DNA of 64,000 nt from Patiriisocius sp047731265. Lineage in GTDB: Bacteria > Bacteroidota > Bacteroidia > Flavobacteriales > Flavobacteriaceae. Positions 45,300-54,194 of this stretch are shown one piece after another. The notes beneath the pieces are model-generated. The model saw only the letters and a list, made by a program, of their open reading frames with translations, did no database searches and was not told the DNA's origin. The translations under genes and the position numbers were made by a program. The DNA is taken from positions 3,720,001 through 3,784,000 of the forward strand of contig NZ_CP159835.1 in NCBI RefSeq assembly GCF_047731265.1, read 5' to 3'. The stretch's first letter is position 1; every line of letters begins with the position of its first letter.

Positions 45300-46241
45300 T
45301 TATTTTATATATTCTTGATACCCTTTATAAAAACAGCTGCCCGCTTCCGGTTTTGTATAGCCAGAAATCTCATTCCCAAGCAGCTCTTCGATAGACCATT
45401 TTAGGTCATTAAATCCTAATAAATGCCTAAATAAAATGGTGCTAGAAACGCGTGGGTTTATTTCAAAAACAATTGGTAATCCATTATGAATTCTGAGCTG
45501 AACATTAATGCTTCCCCGCAGTTGTAATAGGCCTGCCATTTCAATCAACAACTTGCTAATCTTTTTATCTTCTACTAGTTCTCCATAACCACTATATCCT
45601 CCAGATGTGAGCTCCCGTTTAAAAATAATGTTTCTATAGGCACCGTTTTTAGTTCCATAAATGCAGCAAGTAAACTCGCCCGCTTCACCATCTAGTAATT
45701 CTTGAAAAATTAAGTCATCATATTTTTTTGCCAGAAACTTAAACTCCTCGGTATTCTCAACTATAAATATATTAGCGCTTCCTGCCCCCGTATTGGGTTT
45801 TGCTATTACAGGAAAGATGACATCTGTACTATCTGTTGTATACAAAACAGGATTAGGTAAGTTATTTTCTTTTAAAAACAGACAAGTTTTTGTCTTATTG
45901 AAACCTATTTTCCTAGAGAAGTGATTTGCCATCAAAACTTTAGCGCCATTAACAATAGGCTCATCTGTAAAGTTTTGCGTATAAAATCTTAGTTCAGGCT
46001 CTGAAACGGGTATGATTACATCAATGTTGTTAGCAGTAACGAATGCTCCAATCTTAATTAGATAATTTTCATCAGTTACTCTTGGTCCAATCTCGAAGTG
46101 ATCAAACACAAATTGGGCGGCATTATGTTTAGAGATATCTAAACCAAAAGACGCACAATTTGATTCTTTCAAAATTTTACCGATACTTTGTCCTATGTCT
46201 CCTCCACAACTGGTAACGAGAATATTCAAGTTCCTTTCCAT
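45300..46241 (-). CDS. ATP-grasp protein in the nonulosonate block
   Basis: This 313-aa protein has a carbamoyl-phosphate-synthase-like ATP-grasp fold. The pre-ATP-grasp Rossmann domain starts with ILVTSCGGDIGQSI. The grasp has VIAKPNTGAGSANIF near residue 147, FQELLDGEAGEFTC near 183, and the metal-binding end VFEINPRVSST near 260. Such enzymes make amide or ester bonds using ATP and a carboxylate, often an amino acid. In this operon the likely task is attachment of an amino-acid or similar acyl group to an amino sugar, as inference. It is 9 bp from the phosphoesterase gene. Confidence 0.85.
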   Translation of the reverse strand: MERNLNILVTSCGGDIGQSIGKILKESNCASFGLDISKHNAAQFVFDHFEIGPRVTDENYLIKIGAFVTANNIDVIIPVSEPELRFYTQNFTDEPIVNGAKVLMANHFSRKIGFNKTKTCLFLKENNLPNPVLYTTDSTDVIFPVIAKPNTGAGSANIFIVENTEEFKFLAKKYDDLIFQELLDGEAGEFTCCIYGTKNGAYRNIIFKRELTSGGYSGYGELVEDKKISKLLIEMAGLLQLRGSINVQLRIHNGLPIVFEINPRVSSTILFRHLLGFNDLKWSIEELLGNEISGYTKPEAGSCFYKGYQEYIK

Positions 46242-46250
46242 TAGTTAATA

Positions 46251-46946
46251 TTATCTGTTCAAAATTTCTGATAAATACACTACTCCACTATCTTTTTCAA
46301 GTGTCTCATTGAGTAATTTATCAATACTATACGCTGTTGTTTTCAATTGAAAACTCTTAGTTGCCAAATCAATAATTGCCCAAGATGCCTTCCCGCCTTC
46401 TTGACGAGATTGACCTACTGAACCTGGGTTTATCAAGATACTATTTGCATTTTCTATCGCAAATGCATAATGTGAATGCCCTATTAAAACAAAATCATGA
46501 TCCTTTGAGTCACATTTTAATATAATATCTTTCTCACTGTCTGGATAAATATAAAAGTCATTAGACCAAGGGCTTCCATGACTCATTAATATAGACACTC
46601 CATCAAATTTAACCGATTTAGTTTCGGACAAACCCTGTAAAAAACGCAATTGATCTCTTGTCAACTTGTTGATAGCTTCTTGATGACCACTACCATATTT
46701 TAATCGAATAGATTCACCTAATGACGAATCAGCTATTAAATCCTCTAGTATTTTTTCATGATTCCCTTTAATAATATCGAAACTCCATTCTGAAAGGATC
46801 TCCAATATTTTATCAGGATGGTAATAATATCCTACAATGTCTCCAAGAACTAATAGGTGTTCTATGTTCTCTCTCTTTGACTCTTTTAGTACTTCTATCA
46901 ATGCATCATAATTTCCGTGAATGTCTGATATTACCCCTATTTTCAT
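46251..46946 (-). CDS. Calcineurin-like metallophosphoesterase (YfcE/MJ0936 type)
   Basis: This 231-aa phosphoesterase has every metal motif in order: ISDIHGNYDAL (6-16), LGDIVGYYYHPD (34-45), GNHE near 61, SHGSPW near 124 and GHSHYAF near 156. It also carries GSVGQSRQ near 174, as in small archaeal and bacterial phosphodiesterases. It overlaps the SDR gene by 4 bp, so it belongs to the nonulosonate operon. It may cleave a nucleotide-sugar or sugar phosphate. One hypothesis is that it takes part in the UDP-removal step normally done by PseG, which is absent here, but nothing in the sequence proves this. Confidence 0.88.
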   Translation of the reverse strand: MKIGVISDIHGNYDALIEVLKESKRENIEHLLVLGDIVGYYYHPDKILEILSEWSFDIIKGNHEKILEDLIADSSLGESIRLKYGSGHQEAINKLTRDQLRFLQGLSETKSVKFDGVSILMSHGSPWSNDFYIYPDSEKDIILKCDSKDHDFVLIGHSHYAFAIENANSILINPGSVGQSRQEGGKASWAIIDLATKSFQLKTTAYSIDKLLNETLEKDSGVVYLSEILNR

Positions 46947-47608
46947 GAAATTGTATGTATTATTTCCTTGGCAACATCTCTAGCCGACTGAAGCTTTCCT
47001 TCTTTTTTTAATCGTTGAAAATCTGAAACATCTGGAGAATCACTATCTCTGATATTTTTTTGCATACCAGTATCTATTAACCCGGGGTCAATATTAAAAA
47101 AGGAATGTTGTTCGTATTCCTTCTCGGCAACATTAAAAAACATTTTTACGAATGCCTTTGTTGAACAATAAAGCGACCAATTATTAATGGCTCTATTAGC
47201 CGCGCCAGAACTAATATTAACAAATGATAATTTATTTTCCTTAAAATTACGAAGTATGTATTTAGTAATCTGAACAGTCGCTTTAACATTCACTCCAATA
47301 ATAGTGTCAATAGCCTCGTCATCTAGGTCTTCTATTTTAGCTATTGGATCAATGATACTCGCATTGGTTATAAAACAAATTTCATTACCCGAAATAAATC
47401 TATTGATTTCTCTAAGTCTTTCAGAAATACTATTACTCGACAGGTCCATTTTTAGTAAATGAAATTTTTCTTTGGAATAGTTACGTTGTGCCTCGCTCAA
47501 CCTTCTTGAAATGGAAATAATAAAATTATCTTCACCTTCAATTAGCAGATCAACAAGAGCCTCACCCAGACCTCTATTTGCACCAGTAATTATAAATACT
47601 TTTTTCAT
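46943..47608 (-). CDS. Short-chain dehydrogenase/reductase
   Basis: This 221-aa classical SDR has the cofactor loop TGANRGLGEAL near residue 8, the NAS(I) element ITNASIID near 80, and the catalytic Ser-Tyr-Lys in NISSGAANR and LYCSTKAF (about 130-152). Its length and motifs are not those of PseB, which is an extended-type dehydratase of about 330 aa. It overlaps the phosphoesterase gene by 4 bp and starts 3 bp downstream of the pseH-like gene. It could be a ketoreductase acting on a sugar or an acyl group of the product. Confidence 0.87.
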   Translation of the reverse strand: MKKVFIITGANRGLGEALVDLLIEGEDNFIISISRRLSEAQRNYSKEKFHLLKMDLSSNSISERLREINRFISGNEICFITNASIIDPIAKIEDLDDEAIDTIIGVNVKATVQITKYILRNFKENKLSFVNISSGAANRAINNWSLYCSTKAFVKMFFNVAEKEYEQHSFFNIDPGLIDTGMQKNIRDSDSPDVSDFQRLKKEGKLQSARDVAKEIIHTIS

Positions 47609-47611
47609 TGA

Positions 47612-48178
47612 CTATAGTTCATCTATTGTATTAAACTTAGCGTGTATAATCACATCCTTAAACGCTGAGTTAAAAAAACAATGGTTTTTTAATGTAGCTT
47701 CTTTAGAGAAACCAGCATCTTCAATTGGTTTATAAAGATGCGGCCTGAGGTCAAAAGCATAGGTGAAAATTTTGTGAAGATACAGCTCTGTAAAAGCGAT
47801 CTTCTCAATCAGTTCTAAAAATAACTTCCAGTGTTTTGAAAAATTATCTTTTTCTAAAGCAGTATTCATAACAAAAGATATCTCCGCATTTTTATCAATC
47901 CAATTAATATGAACCAACCCACCATAACCAATGCAGGTATCACCTTCTAAATATGAAAACAGCAATTGACTTGGCTGTTCTTGTTCAAAAAGCGCATTTA
48001 CCACTGTTTTAAAGTAATTTTCCTGATCTCCTTCGGTTAGTGGTTTGTCTTGGCGTAAATGATAAATTTGCTCATTCCTCCACTTCAATATATCCATTCG
48101 ATCTTCATACCGAATTGGAACAATAGAGAAGTTTCTACTAGAATAACTTTGCCTATTTAAGGCTTTGTAAAAGTTCAT
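47612..48178 (-). CDS. GNAT acetyltransferase, PseH-like
   Basis: This 188-aa GNAT-family N-acetyltransferase begins the PseH-type pattern with RYEDRMDILKWRN near residue 25, followed by YLEGDTCIGYGGLVHIN near 78 and the C-terminal LYKPIEDAGFSKEATLK near 150. PseH acetylates the 4-amino group of the PseC product, which fits the neighbours pseC and pseF. Its start overlaps pseF by 26 bp, so translation is coupled. Some sequence features differ from Campylobacter PseH, so the exact acceptor and the acyl donor are inferred. Confidence 0.78.
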   Translation of the reverse strand: MNFYKALNRQSYSSRNFSIVPIRYEDRMDILKWRNEQIYHLRQDKPLTEGDQENYFKTVVNALFEQEQPSQLLFSYLEGDTCIGYGGLVHINWIDKNAEISFVMNTALEKDNFSKHWKLFLELIEKIAFTELYLHKIFTYAFDLRPHLYKPIEDAGFSKEATLKNHCFFNSAFKDVIIHAKFNTIDEL

Positions 48179-48848
48179 ATTTTAGTTCTGCTAATTTCCA
48201 ATCCATTTCTGTGTCAATATCTTGTGCTTCCATTTCCGAAATAATAATACTTCCGGTAATATCTGTCAAAATAGCACTCTTTTCAATACATTTAAGTGTG
48301 TTCATCCAATAAAACTGACCCGCATCATGGTAGCCTTGTTCCAAATCTTGAGATCTTGTTAATGAATATTGAGGGTAAAAGAATTTAGTTTTATTATCAC
48401 CATCTATTTTTAAAGCCCTTTGAATGGGGAAACTAAATTGCATGATTGGTAGTACACTGTCAAACTTTTCACTTTTAAGCAATTGAAATGCTTCTTCTAG
48501 TTTTTTTGATGTCGTTAATGGTGCGCAAGGGTAGAGGCAACAAATGAACTCAAATTGTTTGTTAAGCAATTTATATTCTGAGACCACTTCTTGAATAACA
48601 TCAAAAGTAGTTGCAAAATCGTCTGCGTTTTTTTTACTTCGGAAAAACGGAACACTTGCCCCATATGTTTTAGCTATTTCTGCGATCTCATCATCATCTG
48701 TAGAAACCATAATTTCATCAAACAAACCCGATTTAATTGCCGCTTCAATAGAATATGAAATGATAGGTTTTCCTGAAAAATTTTTAATGTTTTTCTTTGG
48801 AATACGTTTGCTCCCACCACGGGCTGGAATAACTAATAAGTTGGCCAT
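48153..48848 (-). CDS. pseF: Pseudaminic acid cytidylyltransferase
   Basis: This 231-aa enzyme activates the nonulosonic acid as its CMP derivative. The signature IPARGGSKRIPKKN (about residues 6-19) is that of CMP-sugar synthetases, and FSGKPIISYSIEAAIKSG follows. STDDDEIAEIAKTYGASVPFFR-like residues near 47-70, together with the end EMDWKLAELKYELL, place it with PseF rather than NeuA. It starts 5 bp after the hexapeptide transferase gene and overlaps the pseH-like gene by 26 bp. Legionaminate-type activation is an alternative reading. Confidence 0.9.
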   Translation of the reverse strand: MANLLVIPARGGSKRIPKKNIKNFSGKPIISYSIEAAIKSGLFDEIMVSTDDDEIAEIAKTYGASVPFFRSKKNADDFATTFDVIQEVVSEYKLLNKQFEFICCLYPCAPLTTSKKLEEAFQLLKSEKFDSVLPIMQFSFPIQRALKIDGDNKTKFFYPQYSLTRSQDLEQGYHDAGQFYWMNTLKCIEKSAILTDITGSIIISEMEAQDIDTEMDWKLAELKYELLQSLK

Positions 48849-48853
48849 TTTAT

Positions 48854-49483
48854 TTAACTTCTTTTTTTAATTATCAAATTTGGAGAACTACCAAATACTA
48901 ATGAATTGTCTGGTACATCTTGATCCTTAACACAAGCTCCTGCCCCTATTATTACATTATCACCTATTTTAGAATTTCCTAAAATCATTGAATTAGCCGT
49001 CATAGTTACGTACTCCCCTATCTCTGGAAAAATATTGTTATTATTACCTACCGTGCAATTTTGACTAAATGCAAAATAATTTCCAAACTTAGCACGCCCC
49101 ATCACAGATCCTAATGGATGGTCTAGCATAAAAATTTCAGGCAAATCAACTTCGTAAAACAAATCGCAAGCATTCATAATTTTATTAAGATAATATATTT
49201 TATCTGCTAATCGTGCATTATCAGAACCCGCCTTAAAAACAGAATTCGAATAATAATATAAAAATACTGTATACTGTCCTGAATGATACGGGTTAAAATA
49301 GCCTACACTATCTTTTGAATAATACTTATTCTTATTTTTTAAAAAGCTAAATTCACAACGTTTAAATACGGTTTCTGCCAATGAATTTATAGTATTGATT
49401 TCAGAATTTGAAATACTAAAAAAAGAAGTTAATTGATTGATCAACCCTTTTAATATGTCCTCTTTTGGTATTTCAAATATCAT
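48854..49483 (-). CDS. Hexapeptide-repeat acetyltransferase (serine acetyltransferase-like)
   Basis: This 209-aa protein has a helical N-terminal half (about 1-110) and a left-handed beta-helix C-terminal half. The beta-helix region starts at MLDHPLGSVMGRAKFGN near 119, with hexapeptide repeats IGEYVTM, ILGNSKIGDNVIIGAG (about 155-180) and the end VFGSSPNLIIKK. It resembles CysE-like enzymes but sits between pseC (11-bp overlap) and pseF (5-bp gap). It probably acetylates a sugar of the nonulosonate pathway. Which position, and whether it shares the PseH step, cannot be decided here. Confidence 0.83.
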   Translation of the reverse strand: MIFEIPKEDILKGLINQLTSFFSISNSEINTINSLAETVFKRCEFSFLKNKNKYYSKDSVGYFNPYHSGQYTVFLYYYSNSVFKAGSDNARLADKIYYLNKIMNACDLFYEVDLPEIFMLDHPLGSVMGRAKFGNYFAFSQNCTVGNNNNIFPEIGEYVTMTANSMILGNSKIGDNVIIGAGACVKDQDVPDNSLVFGSSPNLIIKKRS

Positions 49484-50633
49484 TAAAAAAAGTATTTATT
49501 TGATGAACAACATAGTCCTGTTCTTCAACAGTTAACGTTGGAAACATTGGTAAACTTAAACAATATTTATAATAGTTTTCAGCGTGCGGAAAATCTCCTT
49601 CTTTCCAACCAAATTGACGGTAATAAGGCATTAAATGAACGGGTATATAATGCACCTGAACAATGATATCTAAACTTCTCAAATAGTCGAAAAGAGCTTT
49701 TCTATCTTCAGTTTCAATAACATAAAGATGATACGCATGCCCTGGAACAACCCCAGACTGCCTCTTTATAAAACTCGAGTTTTTAAATTCTTGAGCATAC
49801 TTTTCAGCAATTTCATTTCTTTTATTAATTCCTTCCTCTGCTCTCTTTAACTGACTCAACCCCAATGCAGATTGAATATCTGTTAGTCTATAATTAAAAC
49901 CAAGTTCCTGCATTTCGTAATACCACCCTCCATCATCATAAACTTTCTTGGAAAAGTCTTGTTGAATGCCGTGCGTTCGAAGATTTAGTAATTTCTTATA
50001 AAGAACTTCATCATTAGTAGTAATTATTCCTCCTTCACCCATGGCAATGTGCTTTACAGGATGGAAGGAAAAAATTGCTAAATCTGCAAATTGTCCATTA
50101 CCACATTTTTGGATTGTCCCAGTGCTATCAGTAAATGAACCTCCTGGAGAATGACAGGCATCTTCAATTAACCAACAGTCATATTCATCTGCCAGCTTCC
50201 GGAAAGCTTCCATGTCGATAGCTCTACCAGCAAAATTAACAGGAATAATACCTTTGTAGGTGCCTTTTGAAGAAGCTTTTAGTAATTTTTCTACCTCATT
50301 TATATCTAGTAAGTAAGTCTCTGGATCAATATCTGCAAAAACAACCTCTCCCCCCGCATAGCCAATACAATTTGCTGAAGCTACAAAGGTTATTGGTGTT
50401 GTTATTACCTTGTCATTCTTACTTACCCCTAAAACCAATGAACATAAATGTAAGGCGGCCGTACCATTTGAAACGGCAACCGCATATTTCACGCCAATAT
50501 ATTCGGCAAAGGCCGTTTCAAATTCAGCTACGGTCGGCCCTTGAGTAAGCCAGTCGCTTCTTAAAACATCGACAACTGCCTGAATATCTTTCTCAGTTAC
50601 ATGTTGCTTTCCGTATGGTATTCTTTTATTCAT
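49473..50633 (-). CDS. pseC: UDP-4-amino-4,6-dideoxy-N-acetyl-beta-L-altrosamine transaminase
   Basis: This 386-aa PLP aminotransferase is of the DegT/DnrJ/EryC1 family. The N-terminal RIPYGKQHVTEKDIQAV and SDWLTQGP, VSNGTAALHL near residue 58 and the PLP lysine in FSFHPVKHIAMGEGG near 190 are all there. GFNYRLTDIQSALG near 240 and VHYIPVHLMPYY near 340 match PseC. It transfers an amino group to the 4-keto-6-deoxy sugar made by PseB, whose gene is not in the window. It overlaps the hexapeptide transferase by 11 bp and is the first gene of the nonulosonate operon, with a 404-bp upstream region. Confidence 0.92.
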   Translation of the reverse strand: MNKRIPYGKQHVTEKDIQAVVDVLRSDWLTQGPTVAEFETAFAEYIGVKYAVAVSNGTAALHLCSLVLGVSKNDKVITTPITFVASANCIGYAGGEVVFADIDPETYLLDINEVEKLLKASSKGTYKGIIPVNFAGRAIDMEAFRKLADEYDCWLIEDACHSPGGSFTDSTGTIQKCGNGQFADLAIFSFHPVKHIAMGEGGIITTNDEVLYKKLLNLRTHGIQQDFSKKVYDDGGWYYEMQELGFNYRLTDIQSALGLSQLKRAEEGINKRNEIAEKYAQEFKNSSFIKRQSGVVPGHAYHLYVIETEDRKALFDYLRSLDIIVQVHYIPVHLMPYYRQFGWKEGDFPHAENYYKYCLSLPMFPTLTVEEQDYVVHQINTFFNDI

Positions 50634-51037
50634 TATTATGTGTTAAAATTTTAATTCGCGTGTATTTTCAGACTAATAATATACAAACTGAAAAGTGTAT
50701 ATCGAATGTTTAAATTATTTAATTTTGAAATATGCTTTTGATTTTATACAGTACTCTTAAAAAGAATATAAAATAACTAGTAAGCCCTTTTCTTTTGACA
50801 AATACTAAGATGAAATTTGATTATAGTTTTTTTTGAATTACAAAATATGTAAATAATATCATTTAAAATGAAATACAACCTATACAAAAACAATACTCAT
50901 TCTTATAAACAGTACTGTTTATAAAATAAATTGGCTGTTTAATGAAAAATCGTTGGTATTTTTAAAAAGAGTCTGACAAAACCATTTTTTTATAAAAAAA
51001 TACAATCAAATTCACCACCATAATTTATTAGTTAAAA
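50634..51037. promoter_or_regulatory. Divergent intergenic region with a 22-bp perfect palindrome
   Basis: This very AT-rich region separates pseC (-) and the SGNH hydrolase gene (+) and must contain both promoters. A 22-bp perfect palindrome at 50903-50924, centred on AGTACT and flanked by TTATAAAC, could be an operator for a dimeric regulator. No reliable TAnnTTTG element was found, and no small gene is supported. Confidence 0.5.
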
Positions 51038-51670
51038 ATGAAATTAAAAAAGAAAATACCTTGGGTTTTGTTCGCTATTACTGCTCTTTTTATGACAGCT
51101 ATTTTCTCTTTAAAGTACAGACACCAATTTTATCAAAAATATATTAATTGGAATAATTCTGCAGAAATTGTTATGTTTGGCGACTCTCATACTGCTAATG
51201 GGAAATGGAATTCTACCATTAATCAAAATCCTGTTCTAAAATTGGGTTGGGGAGGATATACTAGCGAAATGCTAGTTGATAAAATTTCTCTATCTGTACC
51301 ATTTAAACCAAAATACGTATTCATTCTTTGTGGTGGAAATGATATTTACCAAGATTCTTTCACCGTTGAAAACACCTTAAATAATTTAAAGCTAATGGCA
51401 GATACATTAAAGAACAGCAGTATTACGCCAGTGTTTCAAAAACTCCTGTATCAACACAAAAACCCTAAATTTAACACAACTATTGATTCCATAAATAATG
51501 CGCTTACAAACTACTGCCTTAAAGAACAAATAGACCTTCTCGATATAGGAAAGGATATGTATGATTCCACTGGGCTTAAAGCTAGTTTAACAATTGACAA
51601 CCTCCACCTTAACAAAAAAGGATATGCTATCTGGAGTAAAGCAATTAACAATTACTTAAACAGTTATTAA
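51038..51670 (+). CDS. SGNH/GDSL-family hydrolase with N-terminal membrane anchor
   Basis: This 210-aa protein has a hydrophobic N-terminal segment (about residues 8-25) that anchors or exports it. The SGNH fold follows: block I MFGDSHTANG near 47 with Ser in GDSH, block II glycine in LGWGGYTSEML, block III Asn in CGGNDIY near 98, and block V DNLHLNKKGY near 188. The set is complete. Such enzymes often act as O-acetyl or acyl esterases on polysaccharides. It is the only plus-strand gene inside the right part of the locus, so it is likely controlled separately. Confidence 0.85.
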   Translation: MKLKKKIPWVLFAITALFMTAIFSLKYRHQFYQKYINWNNSAEIVMFGDSHTANGKWNSTINQNPVLKLGWGGYTSEMLVDKISLSVPFKPKYVFILCGGNDIYQDSFTVENTLNNLKLMADTLKNSSITPVFQKLLYQHKNPKFNTTIDSINNALTNYCLKEQIDLLDIGKDMYDSTGLKASLTIDNLHLNKKGYAIWSKAINNYLNSY

Positions 51671-51811
51671 ATAACGCTCGCGTCAGAGTCCTCTATATAT
51701 CCAACCGAAAAAGTTTTGACTGACTTCTACTTGATTACCTTCCCATAATCGAGTTCATAGTCTCGAAAAGGCCTGTTACAGAAATCATACTATTATTCTG
51801 AAGGCATCATT

Positions 51812-52894
51812 TTAAATCTTTTCGCAGAGAACCCAAACAATTGGAGCTGCTAAATCGACGAGTTCGGCAGTTGGATGAATTTTTTTACACTGATTGAGCA
51901 TTTCGATTGACAAAGACGATTGATCTTCTTCTGAGTACCAAGGGATTATACTTACAATACGAAGCCCATTTTGCTCTATACAATCGGTAAGATGTGATTG
52001 CGTCATTCTGTTTAAGTTATTTTGAAAAAAACTAAGTGACACCTCTTTCTGCTCCGGTCGAAATTCATCTAAATATCTTTCGAAATCTTCATTACTAAGT
52101 CTTGCATGTCCCCATGGAAAATCTAATGTACAAAGGCTGTGCCCGCCGTCAACCGAAAAAAACGGGTTGTACTCATGAAAGGCAAATCCGCCCTTCTTAA
52201 GTATTCGAGACATTTCTTTAAATGCATCGTTTGGCTTAGTAATATGTTCAAGAACCTCCCAACTCACAACTACATCCATAGATTCAGATGCTACAGCGGA
52301 GCTACTTATATCGTCTTCGATAAAACTAACTCTAGAGGCTGCTTCTTGACTCACTGCGCCAGCATATGCTTCTCTAGTTTGCTTAAGTTCCACGTTTTTT
52401 TCTACTACAGCCTCTACTGAAACAACTCCACCAGGGGTTTGGTTAATATAGTATGCTGCAATGTCTGTTGCTAAAACTCGTTTCGCTCCTAGTGATGCAA
52501 AGGCATAGGCAGAAGACCCATCGTAGGTTCCTATTTCTAATATTTCTTTATCAATAAAAGATAAAGAAAATGTTTGTAAATAATTTTCAATACGGTTCAA
52601 AGCTTGTTTTTGTTCCAATATTTTCAACTCCATTATTTCTCTTGAAGGAGCTGTTATAACCGCTTGAACAGGATTAATCATCAATCGCCACGATGGTTTA
52701 ATCCTATCTCGTAACCCTGATAGTAATTCTATAGAATTCCCTAAAGAATCTTCAAAAAACCCAAAGACTTTGTCTTTTTTAATCCTGTGTTGATTTTTCG
52801 GCTTTTTTTGAAGCTCGAAAACATTGCACATAAGGTTAATAAGTCCTAAACGATTACCCGCTGCCATTAAAATTCTATGTGGCGTGTATTTCAT
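51812..52894 (-). CDS. Class I SAM-dependent methyltransferase
   Basis: This 360-aa protein has an N-terminal extension of about 130 residues with no recognised domain and then a Methyltransf_11-type fold. The SAM motif is ILEIGTYDGSSAYAF near residue 113. SMDVVVSWEVLEHITKPNDAF near 200 and the KGGFAFHEYNP strand follow. No membrane segment is seen. It lies in the capsule region next to an acyltransferase gene and probably methylates a sugar, but the substrate is not visible. It is preceded by a 78-bp gap. Confidence 0.85.
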   Translation of the reverse strand: MKYTPHRILMAAGNRLGLINLMCNVFELQKKPKNQHRIKKDKVFGFFEDSLGNSIELLSGLRDRIKPSWRLMINPVQAVITAPSREIMELKILEQKQALNRIENYLQTFSLSFIDKEILEIGTYDGSSAYAFASLGAKRVLATDIAAYYINQTPGGVVSVEAVVEKNVELKQTREAYAGAVSQEAASRVSFIEDDISSSAVASESMDVVVSWEVLEHITKPNDAFKEMSRILKKGGFAFHEYNPFFSVDGGHSLCTLDFPWGHARLSNEDFERYLDEFRPEQKEVSLSFFQNNLNRMTQSHLTDCIEQNGLRIVSIIPWYSEEDQSSLSIEMLNQCKKIHPTAELVDLAAPIVWVLCEKI

Positions 52895-52972
52895 ATTATT
52901 TTTTTTAACTAGTTAAATATTTTACAGATTTACAGCATCGAAAAATACAAATTTATATTACAAGTACTTTTC

Positions 52973-54133
52973 TTAAAAACTGTTTTCTTTGATTTTTTTA
53001 GGCCGTTTAAATAACTTTTTATACCCGTCTCTTTCCATACAAGGACGCTCTATCAATTGAAAGAATATAGCAGAAATGAAAAGAATGACAGCCAATAATA
53101 GGATTAAATAAATTGAAAAATTAAGCACAGAATACTTTGAAAAGGTAACCATAACAATGTACTTTCCAAAAACATAAATAATTGGGCTATGCAACATATA
53201 AATAGAATAGCACATACCGCCTATATTAGTTATAAATGGATAGGACAAAAACTTTAGTGCCTTATGGAATATCACATAGTAAAACAGGAAAAAGATACTT
53301 ACCAACTGTATCACTTCCCAAGCAGATTTACTTATGTTTGACGTAAAACCTGCTGTTTCAAAAACCCAAATAAACACAAAGAAAAATAGACCAATTAAAG
53401 CATCTAATCTGGTTTTGGGAAAGATAATGGATTTAGAGACGTACAAATCTGCTAATAAAAACCCAACCAAAAAATAGTGAAAATACTTCACTATACTTAA
53501 AAATGGAAGTGTATAATACACATTGAACATTGTAAACAATAAGGCTATAATAATTAGAGATCCACGCCTAAGCAAAACAGGTTTTACTGAAAAAATATAC
53601 GCCAATAGTGGCGCCAAAATGTAGAACTGTATTTCAATTTCTAAACTCCATAAATTAGGATTTAAAAGCGGAAAAGGGTGGACTCCTGAATAGATTATAT
53701 TGTGCGAATAAATTAGAGATGACAAATAACTTTTCAAACCCATATCAAATGGCATAGTTTTAAAAAAAATAACATATCCAAAAAACAACATTGTGAGTAC
53801 TACAATATAAGGAGGCTCCAAGCGGGATAATCGTCTAACAAAATAAGCCCTAAGATTAATTGGTTTGCCATTATTGATATGATATTTAGCAAATGGTAAG
53901 CCCAAGATAAAACCACTAATGGCAAAAAATATAGGCACGCCGAGCATCGCGTGATGCAGAATACTTCCTAATAATTCAAAATCAAATACATCTATATAGT
54001 TTGTTTGATCTTTAATCATTATGTAGGAACTTGCGTGCATAATAACTACACTTGCAATGGCAATAAATCGCAAACCATCTATCTCTGGAATAAAACTACC
54101 CGTTGATGTAATTCGTTTAAACGCTAACTTCAT
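52973..54133 (-). CDS. Acyltransferase 3 family membrane protein (OafA/YrhL-like)
   Basis: This 386-aa integral membrane protein has about ten hydrophobic segments. The family marks are FIPEIDGLRFIAIASVVIMHAS at the N-terminus with the catalytic-type His, GVPIFFAISGFILG near residue 70 and the Arg-rich YFVRRLSRLEPPY near 97. LWSLEIEIQFYILAP near 165 is the conserved E-x-x-F/Y region. Such proteins O-acetylate surface polysaccharides by moving acyl groups across the membrane. It lies between the AlkP-superfamily gene (61 bp) and the methyltransferase, in the same direction. Confidence 0.92.
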   Translation of the reverse strand: MKLAFKRITSTGSFIPEIDGLRFIAIASVVIMHASSYIMIKDQTNYIDVFDFELLGSILHHAMLGVPIFFAISGFILGLPFAKYHINNGKPINLRAYFVRRLSRLEPPYIVVLTMLFFGYVIFFKTMPFDMGLKSYLSSLIYSHNIIYSGVHPFPLLNPNLWSLEIEIQFYILAPLLAYIFSVKPVLLRRGSLIIIALLFTMFNVYYTLPFLSIVKYFHYFLVGFLLADLYVSKSIIFPKTRLDALIGLFFFVFIWVFETAGFTSNISKSAWEVIQLVSIFFLFYYVIFHKALKFLSYPFITNIGGMCYSIYMLHSPIIYVFGKYIVMVTFSKYSVLNFSIYLILLLAVILFISAIFFQLIERPCMERDGYKKLFKRPKKIKENSF

Positions 54134-54194
54134 TGTTTAGAAATTATTTCTACCAAATAACATTGATTTTTTTCTAAAAAGTAAGAATTGCCAT

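Noticed and set aside
46943..47608. SDR gene as pseB
   Set aside because: It is a 221-aa classical SDR with a YxxxK site. PseB is an extended dehydratase/epimerase of about 330 aa with different motifs.
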